Below are positions 23,089 through 36,371 of a DNA stretch of 64,000 nucleotides, piece after piece. How positions within the stretch are numbered: the stretch's first letter is position 1; each line of letters starts with the position of its first letter. The translations under genes and the position numbers were made by a program. Under the pieces are notes generated by a model. The model ran no database searches. It saw only the letters and a program-made list of their open reading frames with translations, and had not been told where the DNA came from. The DNA is from Morella rubra (lineage: Eukaryota; Streptophyta; Magnoliopsida; Fagales; Myricaceae): assembly GCA_003952965.2 (NCBI GenBank), contig CM025849.1, positions 15,713,297-15,777,296 on the forward strand. The letters run 5' to 3'.

Positions 23089-24812
23089 GTGGGTGCATGT
23101 ATTGCTATTCGTTGCAAGCTCACTAGCAAGTGAGGAATTGTGGGGTAGTTCTGTGCTATAATCTGCAACACTAATCTAATTAGGTTGCAAATTATGTCTG
23201 TAATTTGTTTCTTTAAATTACCTTTGCTTGATTACTCCGTCAAATATATATCTATGCCTGAGGAAGTCCAAGCTCTTCAAGTATACGTCAAGGACAAGTC
23301 TAAATTACTTTGGATAAGGATTGTAGTACCGGCCCCCACTTATAGTCCACATCTGGACTGATTAATAGAAAAATGATTAATAAAACTCTTCCCCTACGTC
23401 ATATGTGGGCCCAAACTCCTCAATGATCTCAACCCTAGGAATTTTTATTGAATTTTTCTGTAAATTACTATTGGGAAATTAAAGTTAATTTAACTTGATA
23501 TCAAATTTAGGTTGGTCCTGAATTGGGTCACTTTACTTTTCTCTCTCTCTCTATAATATATATTACTTTATTATATTATATTATAATTAATCTTAATGTT
23601 TATTTTTTTCGCTTTGCTTATCTCAGTTACGTTCTGGCATACTTTGCTAGATATAATTATGGGTGCAAATTATCAGATTAGATTTTTTATTAACATCTGA
23701 TATCCTCACTGCCAAGGAGTGAATGCGTAGCCGAAGAGAGTGGAACAGAAGGGTCAGAGCCAGACACTCCTAATAAAAATTGAGAGGCAAGCTAAGAATC
23801 TTGCTTAAGTATGAGGGTTATTATTCTTATGGGCCAATTACGGTCTTCTCCACTTAGATTGCCAGGCTCACCCGCACGCTCAGACCTATCGACGCTCGTG
23901 TTAGCAACCATAAACCATTAAGGCACCGCAGGCTCTAAAATAAGAACCTGGGTGGTGGGACAAGTGGTCCCGGTATATATCCAACCAGATTATACTTGAC
24001 GTCTATTGTTATAAGAGATAGAAGAGAAAATCAGTAAATAGAGGATTCAGATAGGTGCAAATTGTGTTGTACACAGTAATGAGGAGAATACTCGGACCAC
24101 TCTTGAGTGGGTAATGTTTTTGTAAAAGATATATTATAATATATAAAACTCTTCAATGTGTGTGTACAATACCTGGTGTTATTCGGTAGTATATCTTTGG
24201 AAGATTGTTTGCCCATAGTTCAATTACACATTGTTATGGCCGTTCTGAAGACGGATACTTGCCACCCCTTCTCTTAACTTAAGTAGAATTCATACATATC
24301 GTAGACACTACCTCTCTCTGCTCGACAATACGCTGCACATAAACTTAAGAGAGACTTGCTATAAGCCACTCCGTACCCGACGCCACAGTCTGTCACTCCG
24401 TATAATGTCTCTTGCCACTCCCAGTCTCCTTCAGCGTAGTACATGAAACTCGTCCCGATTTCCTTCTTATCGATCCCCCTCAGTTATGATCACCTGTGCC
24501 CAGTACCAGTGGACTTAAAGAAACATTTCAACCGTTTAATCAAAACAGCGGTTCGAGGCACTTGGGCTTCGGAACGGTCTCATCACAAGAGCTCGCATGT
24601 ATCTTATAACACCGCCATCTATGGGTCGATCCAAATTTGGATAATCCCACGAATAACCGCTATTTTATTATATAGTGCGTTATATGTATAGCAGCATGGG
24701 TGATTTGAATTTGTACAGACAATATATAAATATATCTTCTTCTTGCTCTTCGTCTGCTTCAGCCTCTAAAGATTCTTCCTCTGTCGTCGAAACTGATATT
24801 AGAGGGGTGACT
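23089..24812. other. Intergenic and IVD upstream region
   Basis: Apart from the 3' flank of the dirigent gene and the 5' leader of the IVD pseudogene (about 24700-24812), no gene was recognised. No convincing tRNA or repeat structure was seen. Confidence 0.45.
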
Positions 24813-27200
24813 ATGCAAAGGCTTTTTGTAGCGAGGTCTATGTGTGCCGCAATATCCAGAGGGAAGAGACTCTGTGCTTCCTTTTCTACCGCTCTACTCT
24901 TCGATGATACTCAGATACAGGTCTATCTCTCTCTCTCTCGAAATTATGTACGTGTATTTAAGAACCAGCTCAAAAAGTTATTGGATTGGATAGTAAATTC
25001 CCGGTGGACAAAGGTTCTGTTTCTCTGATGCTCAAGTCCAGTCCGGTCCCTACTTAGACTTCCATCCTTTGCTTCGCCATTCAGTGACACATTCTTTTTT
25101 CGATATGCTTTGGGTGTTTGTATTTCGTTTTTTTTTTCCCCTGACATATTTGTTCCTTCATTCATAATCTTGTATGCATTTAGCATTGAGAGATATAAAA
25201 GTGCTTCTTTATTTTGTTTGTATTTTTTTTTTCTCTTTTTTCCGCAATGGCTTTCCTCTTATGCACTAACACAAAGATTTAAAAACATGTTTGATTGATT
25301 TGATGTCTAAATATGCAAATAAAAGAGGGGACGTGATCTGCGGATATTTGATAATTTGAGATTCTTTGAAGGAGTATTTTTGGAAGATCCTTCGTCAATG
25401 ACCATTGTTTTATTGTTTAATGACTGGAATTTGACATCTTTATATGGAATGAATGTAGTTCAAAGAAAGCGTTGCTCAATTTGCGCAAGAAAAGATTTCC
25501 CCGCATGCTTCAAGGATAGACCAAAAGAATTCTTTTCCACAGGTCTGTAGAACCGTTACTTTTGTCTTGTTTATAATTTCTCGTATACTTGAAATCTGAA
25601 TGTACTTACCAATGAACAGGAAATCTGTATATATGACTTTCCTTTTTCAGGAGGTTAACTTGTGGAAACTTATGGGCGAGTTCAATCTCCATGGAATCAC
25701 AGCACCAGGTACAGTTTTCATCATTTAGAGGGATTCTAGTTGAAGCTCCATCTTCTATTCGAGCTTTCACCGCTTTCTGTTGTAGTAGTTAGCAGTTTGT
25801 CTTCTTCAAATACTTTGCGTTTTCCATTTTTCTTAGTTTTGTTTTGATGTTCTCTAATTCACTAGAACGAGAAATATGTGCTGGTTCTCCATTGGATCTG
25901 GATTGTACAATATATGTGTTGCTAATTTTGGCATGATTTTTGGGATGGATTAATTCAGTTTGGTAGTGATCATTTGTCAGCAGCTGTCCAAACTATGGAA
26001 GCCGGAATCAAAGGATGTGCCTGACATCCTTGTTTGAGCTGCAACTAGTGCTGCATGCTACATATTGATCTCTACATTCACTTTTGCCACAACTTTTTAT
26101 GAGATTTGGATTTGGATTTGTGGAATATAATTCACTAGGAATGATCAATAAGTTAATTGAATTGAGTGCTTTAAATTCATCATTTGTAAGCTTTCTCGAG
26201 TCTAGTCCTCTATGCAGCATTTGTGACAAACTTAGGGCCCTCTTTAAACATTGTTATAAATTGCAACCATGTTCTAACATACTTTTCTATACCTAACACT
26301 CTGTTCGTTTTTAGAGGAATATGGTGGCCTTGGTCTTGGTTACTTGTATCACTGTATAGCGATGGAAGAAATAAGTCGTGCTTCTGGGTCTGTTGGCCTC
26401 TCCTATGGTGCCCATTCTAACCTATGCATTAATCAATTGGTAATCAAAAGAACCGATGTTCACCTTGAAATAATATCTGGACTCTGACATTAGGCATTTA
26501 TAACCCTCGTTGTTTCCTCTATCTTTAGGTGAGGAACGGAAATGCTGCTCAGAAACAGAAATACTTGCCGAAGGTTCTATGTTTATCCATGTCAATATTA
26601 TGTATTTCCACTATAACACTTATGGCCGTGCTAGTTTCAGATGACAAATACTACTTATGAAAAAAAAGTTTCAGATGACAAATACTGGTTTCCCAGATAG
26701 ATTTTGCTTTACTCATGCTGCTTAGTGGATCACTTATGCGCTTGTTAAAGACCAAGGATCTACAATAATACGAATATATAACAACTTGCAAGTCGAACTG
26801 AAATTGTTTCATAACTGAAGTCTTTTCTGCTTGTGTTATTACCATACTCTTATGGCTCTTATGCAACTGCTTCAGCAATTAAAGCATAAGAATGTGCAAT
26901 ATAGCAGTTTACAATTGGATGCCAGACATAGCAACGTTTGTTGTTTCAAGTGACTCTGACTTATATGAGGTTATATGTAACCATGGTTTTTAGGTTGAGA
27001 CTCCTCTAGGGGCAATATTTGGGACCTTCTTACATCATTCGATGTCTGATAAGAACAGTCTTTTTACATGAATTATGGGGACGTTGCTTATGTGTGTTTC
27101 ATGCATTTATCATAAGTTTTCCTCCTTTTTTTTTTTGTTGGGGGGGGGTTGGGTCTAGCCCATGATGCAATTTCTGGATTCTTTAACTGCATGCTGTAGG

Positions 27201-27508
27201 AAGTTTATTGCACAAGGAAGAGACTAGAAACCCAACAAATCATAGCTGGAGAAGAAAAGGTAGACCACTTCCTAAAGAATGGCTTATCAAAGAGCAAGCT
27301 TTTGATGAGTCCAGCGGAAGTGATAGTCAAATACTACAATGAACTAAGCAAATCGGTTGCCACTGGTTTATCAAAAGCAGCAGCTGTTTACAAGTGAAAA
27401 GCTTTAAACGATATTTGTGTGATCCGCATTAGAAAAAAAATCATAAGGCCTACTCTTGGTAATCTGAGTGAGTTAAATTGGAAGAAATACCAAAAAAAAA
27501 AAAAAAAA
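27201..27508 (+). pseudogene. Retrocopy-like 3' gene fragment inside IVD intron 5
   Basis: A 64-codon frame without an ATG (27201-27395: VDHFLKNGLSKSKLLMSPAE, then VIVKYYNELSKSVATGLSKA, AAVYK and TGA) reads like a conserved protein C-terminus. About 95 bases of 3' UTR-like DNA and a 17-A run (27492-27508) follow. It begins right after TGCTGTAG, which could also be a splice acceptor, so it may be the displaced last exon of another gene. I do not recognise the protein, and no target duplication was found. Confidence 0.45.
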
Positions 27509-28143
27509 GGGGAAAAACCTCCTGTTTAGTTGAATTGAATTTCCCAGCTGTTTTGATGCATGATTCCACTTCCCCTCTTCATATCCTCAAATACCTTTAT
27601 CTGGATCAGTTCTCTCCGATGTTCACAGACTTCTTTTCAGCTAATTAAGTGAATCTCTTTTTGTAAAGCTTATCAGTGGGGAGCATGTAGGTGCCCTTGC
27701 AATGAGTGAACCCAATGGTAACTTATGCACACTACTATTTTTCGCTGTCTTATATTTATGGAGTTGTTGAGAACTATCTACCTTTCTTTATCTAGTTTTG
27801 CTGATTTGACTGTGTTGTCTTCAGCTGGATCTGACGTTGTTAGTATGTAATGCAAGGCTGATGATCGTGTAGACGGCGGTTATGTTATAAACGGGAACAA
27901 GATGTGGTGCACCAATGGTCCAGTTGCTCAGACATTGGTAATTTTCTTGTTTAGAATCATTTTCCCCTTCTTATGCCTAGCTATTATCATCTGTTCATTC
28001 TGCGTGAGATAAATGTCACCTAATATATAGTGTGTTACAGTGTTCTTGAAATTTGTTCTTGCTCTTCCAAATTCTTTTCTCAATGAGGTACATGTCGACC
28101 AACATATAGTTGATTCTTGAAATTTGCACTTCCAATTTGCTTT

Positions 28144-28323
28144 GCTTATGAGTGGGAGAGGGTTTTGGATTTTCTTTAGTTTACTTGGAGACTAGGTGAA
28201 CATATATGAATGCAAAGAACTTCTTGTTTCAAAGTGCTTATGAGTGGGAGAGGGTTTTGGATTTCCTGTAGTTCACTTGGAGACTAGGCTAACATATATG
28301 AATACAAAGAACTTCTTGTTTCA
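28144..28323. repeat. 92-base tandem duplication in IVD intron 7
   Basis: Two adjacent copies starting GCTTATGAGTGGGAGAGGG (28144 and 28236), with a handful of differences. It does not touch an exon. Confidence 0.9.
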
Positions 28324-31300
28324 TGATACTGTCTCAAAGTAGCCATTAGTTTCGCAGGGATGCCAGTAACAGCTATACAGGTTGAGGGTCAGCTTTTATA
28401 TTTGAGATGCCATTGTGCAACATTGTGCCCTATTGCATGTATACTATTGTATGGGGAAGTTTCTTTCCTGTAGTGATCATGTTAGGCCTGAGGTTATGTT
28501 TCAGTGATCAGAAATGTTACTGATTTCCGAAGCATCTTCTTTAGTATTCAGTAAATCACCTTTATTGGTATGGATGTGAAGTGGGCTTTTCTCCTTGTGT
28601 TCCAGTTGATGAGATACAATTTTACAGTTATCTTTCCCAATTAAGACAATTATTAGAAGAAAAAAAAAACCCATTCTTTCCTTTGGAATCACCCTGATGT
28701 CACAAATCATCTATGGTCTTAACTGCGAGTTTTCATAGTCCTATGAGTTCAACACACAAAACACTACACTTGCAACCATCGAATTGGCTTTCTTGTCTGT
28801 ACTACTTCAGCAAATAAATTCCTTGTGACTGATTTGTGGAATTGGGCTAGGTTGTTTATGCAAAAACGGACATCACAGCTGGCTCAAAAGGAATTACTGC
28901 ATTCATTATTGAAAAGGGAATGCCCGGGTACTTGCGTTAAAGCTTATTTAATGGTTCTCATTTCAAACTTGCAATTCAAACGTGTTGAATTTCATTGTGA
29001 AACATACTTGAGCAATTTTCTTATTTCAGGCTATAGCCTATTCAGGACTGGGCTTTGGGAAAAGCCTGTAGGTGGCATCTACACTATATTCAAAAAGCCT
29101 GTAGCTTTTGATGGTCTTTTTAACTGTTGGACCACCATGGGATCAATTTAAAATATGATTGTTACTGCCGCCTCAACTAAAATAAGTTAATGCAGAAAGA
29201 GAAAGATAAATAAGTACTACTGAAAAGATGGACTGATATCCTCCCATCTATGCCAAAGGATCCTACAATGTTTTCAAAAAAGAACAAAATGAAGATTTCT
29301 TGGGATGATTAAAAGGAAAATGTACTTCTGGAATTTATATATGTAGGAGCTTGAAACAGGAACATCTTCAATCTTGCTGTTTTTGTAAATTTTCTTTCAA
29401 TTGGTGACTGCAGATTCAGTACTGCCCAGAAATTGGACAAACTTGGAATGCGGGGAAGTGATACATATGTCTTTATTGCTTTAAGTGAATTACTCTTTGT
29501 TGAAGTCCAGTTCCAGCTCCTGTTTTCCTTCCTTCTACTAATTGTGGCAATGGTCTGGGCAGATGTGAGCTTGTGTTAGAAAATTGCTTTGTTCCAGAAG
29601 AAAATGTTCTTGGGCAGGAAGGAAAAGGTTGCATTCAATTTTCTTGTAGTATTGTTCTCGAAGTTGATCACCTTAGTGATATTGGGTATCTAATGTAAGC
29701 GACAACATATTACATGCTCAAATATGGTTTCTCTTGTAACTTTGTGAACCTGATTGATCTGTTCTAGAAAATACCTGATGCGCTCTTACATGGGCCTTAC
29801 TGTGAATTCGCCACTACATGTTGAACTAGTTGACAATGCTAATTGAAATGATAGACCTTGTGATTTTGTTTAGTTTGCTTCTGCTTATTGATGTTTTGTG
29901 TGTCCAAAATATTGTTTTAATCAAACATAGTTGTCAGGTCACATCATTGTGTCACTGTAATAGCTCAATAGAAATGTTTGTGGTTACCATTCCAGTCATC
30001 TATGACACAATATGCTCATATGATGGTTATCTTTGATTTCAGGAGTCTATGTCATGATGTCAGGGTTAGATTTGGAGCAGCTTGTATTGGCCGCTGGGTA
30101 CTATGCAGGCATGTCTTGATATTGTACTTCCTTATGTTCGACAGCGAGAGCAGTTTGGCCATCCAATTGGTGAATTTCAGTTAATACATGTTCGCAATTA
30201 TTATTGACACAACTATTCATTCTGCTTTTCTGCAGTCAATATCTTTGCAAATAATTTTATCTCTTTTGCTGAACTATGGAGCTGCAATTACAGGGCAAAA
30301 TTGCTGACATGTATACTTCTTTGCAATCATCAAGGTATGGGATTCTGATTTCATGATGCTCTGTTTTTTGTAGTCATTAATTGTCACGTGGCAGCAGTCT
30401 ATCATATCCTCTCTCTTTTTCAGGTCCTATGTGTATTCTGTTGCTAAGGACTGTGACAACGGAAAAGTTAACCCTAAGGTGGGGTTTGAATCTTGTTTTT
30501 GCTTTATTTTATGTTTAGTTACCTTTATTTTTCTTCTTGGTCCGAGGGTTACTCTTCAGATCTTAATTCATTTATTAATTTTGAGTCTCTGGTCAGCATT
30601 TTGCTGTCTTGTCATTATCAATACATCTTGTAAACTTGGGTCCATTATAATGAAAATACTGCCTACTCTTTGTTGTCTTTGCTTCTCTCTTTTTTTATTT
30701 TTTGTTATGATTACTATTATATTTCATTTCATCTACATGAATGCTAAAGAGTGTGAGTGTTATATAGATTACTGGCCTTCTTTATTAATAGCTCAATCAT
30801 TTAGATAATATGTTCTTTTATAGTTTCAGCAAAATGGGGGTTCTTTTTTTTGGCTATGTACAAAGCATACATTCATTTCAAGGTATTGCGTGGGTCTGCT
30901 CCTGTGGGTATTCCCACGTGCACAATGTATAAACAGGTTCCCTGTCTAGTAATTGAAGTGGTTGGCTTATAAAAAAAAAAAATTAGTTGGGGTCATTGTT
31001 TCTACAATATTATGATTCAATAAGAAGGGATCTATCATCTACTACTGCTACAATTGCCATGATGATGGCAGCTATAAAATACTTGGAAAAAATTAGGTGG
31101 ACTGAAGATCTGTTCACAAGACCATTAAGTTCCATGTGAAGAAATGCTGCGATGTTGGTACATAATTACCAGGTTTATTCCAGTTTTCATTTTAGGTTGA
31201 TAAATGCGGACCCATTGAATGATCTGCCACCCCCTGCCCACTCTTTTGGTCCCCACTTTTGTATTATTATAGTTTCTGTTTTGCTGTTTCCCGTTGCTTC

Positions 31301-32567
31301 TATGAATTTTATTAACAAATGGCAGTACTTTTTGGTTTGTGCGTCATGCAGCAGCTAATTATTTACTTATTTATCCTTCTAATCATTATGTACTTTAATC
31401 CAAGACAAAATATAAGGTTCTCATGTCATAGCATAGAATGTTTAAATGGAAGTATAAGAGAACTTACTTGAGCACAAATTTTCAGGATTGTGCTGGGGTT
31501 ATACTTTGTGCGGCTGAAAGAGCCACTCAAGTGGCTTTGCAGGTGAAAGTTCACCGCAGCACTTCTACTTGCATACATTTCTAGTTCCGCTCATATGATG
31601 GTTGAATTTTGTCATTCAGTACATATTACTTGCAATTTTTTTTTTTTACTTAATTGTCACTACAGTTCTTGTGGTATTGACTTTTAATAAATCAATCTTG
31701 AAGTATAACATTGAATATGCTGGTCCTTGTGCTTCATTTTTTGGTCTTTTTGTCTACCAAACGTTAGCCTACAAACTGAGACAGGGTTCAGGATAGGCTA
31801 TTCAACCCTGACCCCATATCGGTCTTCCATTAGTCAGCTAATTTTTGGTAGACGAAATGATCCATATGTCCAAAAAACGGACCACAGAAATTGTCTCGTT
31901 CAAAATTGCCCAAAAAACTGATTTGTTAAAAGTCAATACCACAGGAACTGTAGAGGTAATTAGCTTTTTTTTCTTTTTTTTTTTTTTTTTTTTATCATTC
32001 TGCCTCCTAAAGAATCTGTTTATGCCACATGAGAAATGATCTTTAGTTTAATTAAGCTAAAAATATCATGAACATCTGTAGTAGGCCTTGCAAGGTTTGC
32101 TTTTTGTAGGGCCATAACGCTGTTTTTAATTTTTGGGTTTTGGGGGTGCTGGGGGCACTAGGAGAGCAATATTGCTTGGATGCCCTAACTAAAGCCTGGA
32201 GCAACAAATTTATGTATTCTTGTGACCGTCTCCATAGGTTTTTCACTAAGAGAAATGTAAAACCGATCAAACAGTGCCCCTCCTTTTCGTGACCTGGGAC
32301 CAACAGCACCATAGCAACAATAGAGTTCTACAGAACAATGGACTTCACCAATATAAGTACATTGTCTGAGGAATAGTTTGCAAATCGTGTCATTCACTTC
32401 TGATATATCTGATGTTGCAGGCCATACAATGCTTAGGCGGTAATGGATACGTGAACGAGTATACAACTGGTCGTCTGCTTCGAGATGCTAAGCTTTATGA
32501 GATTGGGGCAGGGACTAGTGAGATCAGAAGAATGATTATAGGTCGTGAACTCTTCAAGGAGCAGTAG

Positions 32568-34984
32568 GAGAGAAGCAATGAATTTTCTTAAGAGGTACTG
32601 GACTGAAGCATATCCAAGTAGTCACTTTGTTCCTTCCAGGATGGCTCCCCCTGCTGTGAGTTTTCTTTACAATGAAATGTTAGATTTAGCCACAAGAAAT
32701 GATAAATATTTGCTGGTTTATTCATTGAAATAAGCTGCAATTTAAAGCAGGAACTTCACTTCTTCCTGTAGAACGTTTTTCTTTCAATGTCTTCCATTGA
32801 AAGCAAATCATCAAAAGCTTTTGAACAATTTGATTTACTACTGAAATGGAAAAATTCATAGAATACTTTGGGCATATTTGTTTGCAAAAGTATTTTGGGA
32901 TACAATGTATTCAACAAAATTCACAAGAAAAACATCCAAAATCTCAAAAAATCATACACAAAAACTAATATTTTTTACTCAAATTCCAACAATTTTTCAC
33001 ACAAATTTAATGCATTTTCAAAAAAATTCTAACAAATCTTCTCTTTTTATACTTTTTTTTACCAAATTCTAATATTTTTTATTAAAAAATTACATCAAAT
33101 CATTTCTCTTTACACTTTTTACAAACTCTAAAAAAAATTAAATATCTTTAAAAAATTTCACTAATTTTTATACAAAAATCTATAAAACTTCAAATCTACG
33201 TAAATATTCACAATTCTATCAAAACATTTAGATGTCAATTCATATGCATAAAAAAAAATGTCAATCCGTATGACTCCCAACTCCGTCAATATGGTATCAG
33301 CAATTGATTTGATTTTCCCTTATGTATTTTTTCTGGAATGAGAAATTTTTGTTATGATTTTAATTGAAACGACTTAGGTGATGTTTGGTTTGGAAAAAAT
33401 ACGAAATTTTTTAAAAAAAATTTAAAACGTCAAAATCTCAAAAGTTTTATATAAATTTCAATAACTTTTCACACTAACTTTAATATTTTTTTCATAAAAA
33501 TAAAATTACATTAAATCTTCTCTCTCCTTACTTTTTAACAAATTGCATCATTTTTTTATTAAAAAATTCCATCAAATTTTCTCTCCTTTTTTTAACAAAC
33601 TTCAATAAAATTCATTGTACAATCAAACAATATTAAACTTTTTCATCAATTTTTTACAACTCATAAAAAGTCAAAACTCTAAAAATTTTCTGTTACAAAC
33701 TCAAAATTCTTGAAATTTTTGCTTCACCTACTTTGACAGGACAGAAACTAGGGAAAACTACTAATATCTACTTATGGAAATAGTGATTTACGCTACTGCA
33801 CTGCAGTAGGATAATGTAAAAGAAGGATTAAGGTACAATAATGACGAGTCAAATGGTATGGCAATTGGTGATTTTGCTGAAAGGTGCAAGAAGGATTAAG
33901 GTACAATAACGATTAAGGATTAAGGTACAATTGATGCAGAGTCAGCTCTACATGCTGAGTATCACTCGTTGATATTTTGCTGATAGCTAGGGGCAGTATA
34001 TTTTCTTTCGGAATTGTATAAAATGACAAAAAGACTCCCCGTTTTGACCGTTAAAGTTGGTAGGAAGCCCATCCCCCCCTTTGATGCTATTGCCATATGA
34101 CTTTGTCCATCATAAATCTAGGCTAGTGATGCGAACAGGGTAACCTCAACCATCCCAATTATATTGTCATTTGTAACGCATCGGGGTGGTGGAATATTCA
34201 TACAAAATTCTTGATTTTTTTTTTTTTCTAAATCAATGCATGGATCTCTTCTAGATTTCTTGTATTTCTCAAAATCGATTTTGGTAATGATACTTTTAGA
34301 ATCCATAAGATAGATATTTGAATATTTCTCAGTAGATTGTATTTAATTTAAACGGGACAAACATCCTATAACATGTTATTACTATAAGGATAACCCCATA
34401 TTTCTTCCATATAATTCCTTGAGTAAGTGCCGGATAAGGGATAGAGATTTTCTCTAATTTAATGTCCCAAAAAATCATCCAATTTGGAGAGATAAACACA
34501 TGTGGAGCCAATAACATTTACTGTTGTCCATGTTAATTCTTGGGCAATATAAACTATACGCCATTGAATGCGTGCTTTATATAATTCAATATATTAATTA
34601 TTGGACAATATACATCCTACTTCATTCAATGCACGACGTGTTTATCTCTTTCCGAATTAGATAGTCCAATTCAAGTATCAAATTGGAGAGAATCTCAATT
34701 CAGAGTACATTGCAATTAGCAGGCCCATCATGTCCCCTGCCCCAAAAAAAGCTTGATTGCCGGTTTCTTCTCTGTTTATGCAACTAGGTTGAAAATGAAC
34801 TGGTAGGATCTCAAAAAGAATTGGAGAAACCACTATATGCTCCTTGTTAGGCATTGTTTATGCAATATCTTATACATGTTGCAGCCTGTAGGCCAATGTT
34901 TTGTTAGGTCTTCTTGTTGGCCTACCAGGCGTACGTGTTTTATGAGTAAAGTCTCGAGGAAATCTGATTTGCCTAGTTCTTTTT
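32568..34984. other. A/T-rich intergenic region between IVD and TMEM209 pseudogenes
   Basis: From 32870 to 33720 there are repeated short motifs of the type TTTTTTAC-AAATT-CTAA, reminiscent of old A/T-rich MITE DNA; related wording appears at 53830-54020. A short direct repeat, AAGGATTAAGGTACAAT, occurs three times at about 33820-33930. No coding similarity was recognised. Confidence 0.5.
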
Positions 34985-36371
34985 ATACATCTATATACCT
35001 ACGTGGGTGAAGAGCAGAAGGTACACTAGATATGACTGCAAAATATTTCTCAGGAAACCTTTCTTTTGGAGGCAGAACTCCCAGGATCAATGGGTTCTTG
35101 ATAGATTGCGCTCCAACATAAGATGTATGATCCACATGTAGCATCCACTTTGGGTGCTCTAAGAAAGCACAGAATAAATACAACAGCAAGTGAGAATCAG
35201 TAGGAAGCTCAAGAGTCCACTTTTTGTTCTTCTTGTCATAAACCTCCCCACTTCCAAGATACTCATAATTTTTCAAGCAGGTGCCTTCAGCAAGCTCTGA
35301 GAAATCCCAAACACAAGTAATAAGGTTAGAATGCACTACTAAATAATCTCCACAAGGTGTACTCCAGATTAGCAAACTATATTTCAGATGTCTATTGGAG
35401 ACCCATGAGACCATACGCATCGACAATTTTCAAGCTTTTCTTCTGATGTTATCTCTTTTCCAGACAAAGCTCGCTTGCTTGACCAAGGGGTAGACAGTCC
35501 TGAGTCTACCCCAGGTGAACTCTGAACAGAAGGCAATTGCAAAACAGCACCAGGGGCAATATATAAAGAAGCCGAAGAACTTGGTGATTTGGACGGTGTG
35601 CTGACAGCACGCATCCTATTTCCCTTGATCTATCAGTGCTGGTTCTAGATGAACGATTTGGACTGGTCATTGGCTGATGAAGTGGAACAAGGACATCTGA
35701 AGGAGTCAAGTGAGGTCTAGACTTGGGAGGCCTCTTTGAAGACTCGGATACAACGAGTTCGACCTTTCTTTTTATTCCCAAAAGTCCTAGTTGACGATTT
35801 GTAAGATGCGTCTGTTCTTTATTTCCTTTACTGGAAGATAAACAGAGCCAGTAATATTCCTTGTTCTCCGCAGAGAGATTGCTTGGAAGAGGGAAAATAC
35901 AGTTCCAAAAAAGACCAAGCCCACCACCGTCTGTATTGCCTTGGCACACAAATCTAAATATAGCTATAGTAATCAGAGCATCAATTAAACAAACACAAGA
36001 AAAATGAGTTGAATTCAAGCTTACATGCTGTTTCATGGGAAAGGCTTTTGAGCTTCAAATTGTCAATGAAACCATTTTCCCTTCAACAAGCCAATAGAAC
36101 ATAATTAGCCCCATAAAGTTCAAAACCAAAACCCATTGACATAACCACGAGTGAGAGTGCATTATTCTAGTCTGAAATTAGTGCTTGATAGTTGAGAAAA
36201 TTTAAAAAGAGGATCAAACCCAGGAATCCATGGAGCTTATACTAGGTTTTTAGAGACTCAAAGGCATAAATTATGCAAGCCAAATTAGTAGGGTACATCT
36301 ATTCAGGAAACCAAACAAAGGAAACCCTCCATTTTCCCCCTCAATGATTAAACAAAACCAATCCTATGACG

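Larger units (their letters stand above)
24813..32567 (+). pseudogene. IVD: Isovaleryl-CoA dehydrogenase (IVD) gene, unprocessed pseudogene
   Basis: Fifteen exons are recognisable: 24813-24920, 25459-25542, 25651-25708, 26315-26439, 26529-26573, 27669-27717, 27825-27937, 28851-28927, 29414-29464, 29563-29627, 30043-30189, 30294-30334, 30424-30478, 31486-31542 and 32421-32567. IVD is the mitochondrial FAD acyl-CoA dehydrogenase of leucine breakdown, passing electrons to ETF. Visible features include the presequence [70 protein letters not shown], the catalytic Glu in SGLDLE, and the end IGRELFKEQ. Lesions: TAA at 27848-27850; a splice donor of exon 9 reading ATATGT instead of GTATGT at 29465; and an 8-base gap after 30098. 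The exons sum to 1222 bases; adding 8 gives 1230, exactly 409 codons plus stop, the plant IVD length as I remember it. Introns are retained, so it is a duplicated gene, not a retrocopy. Confidence 0.92.
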
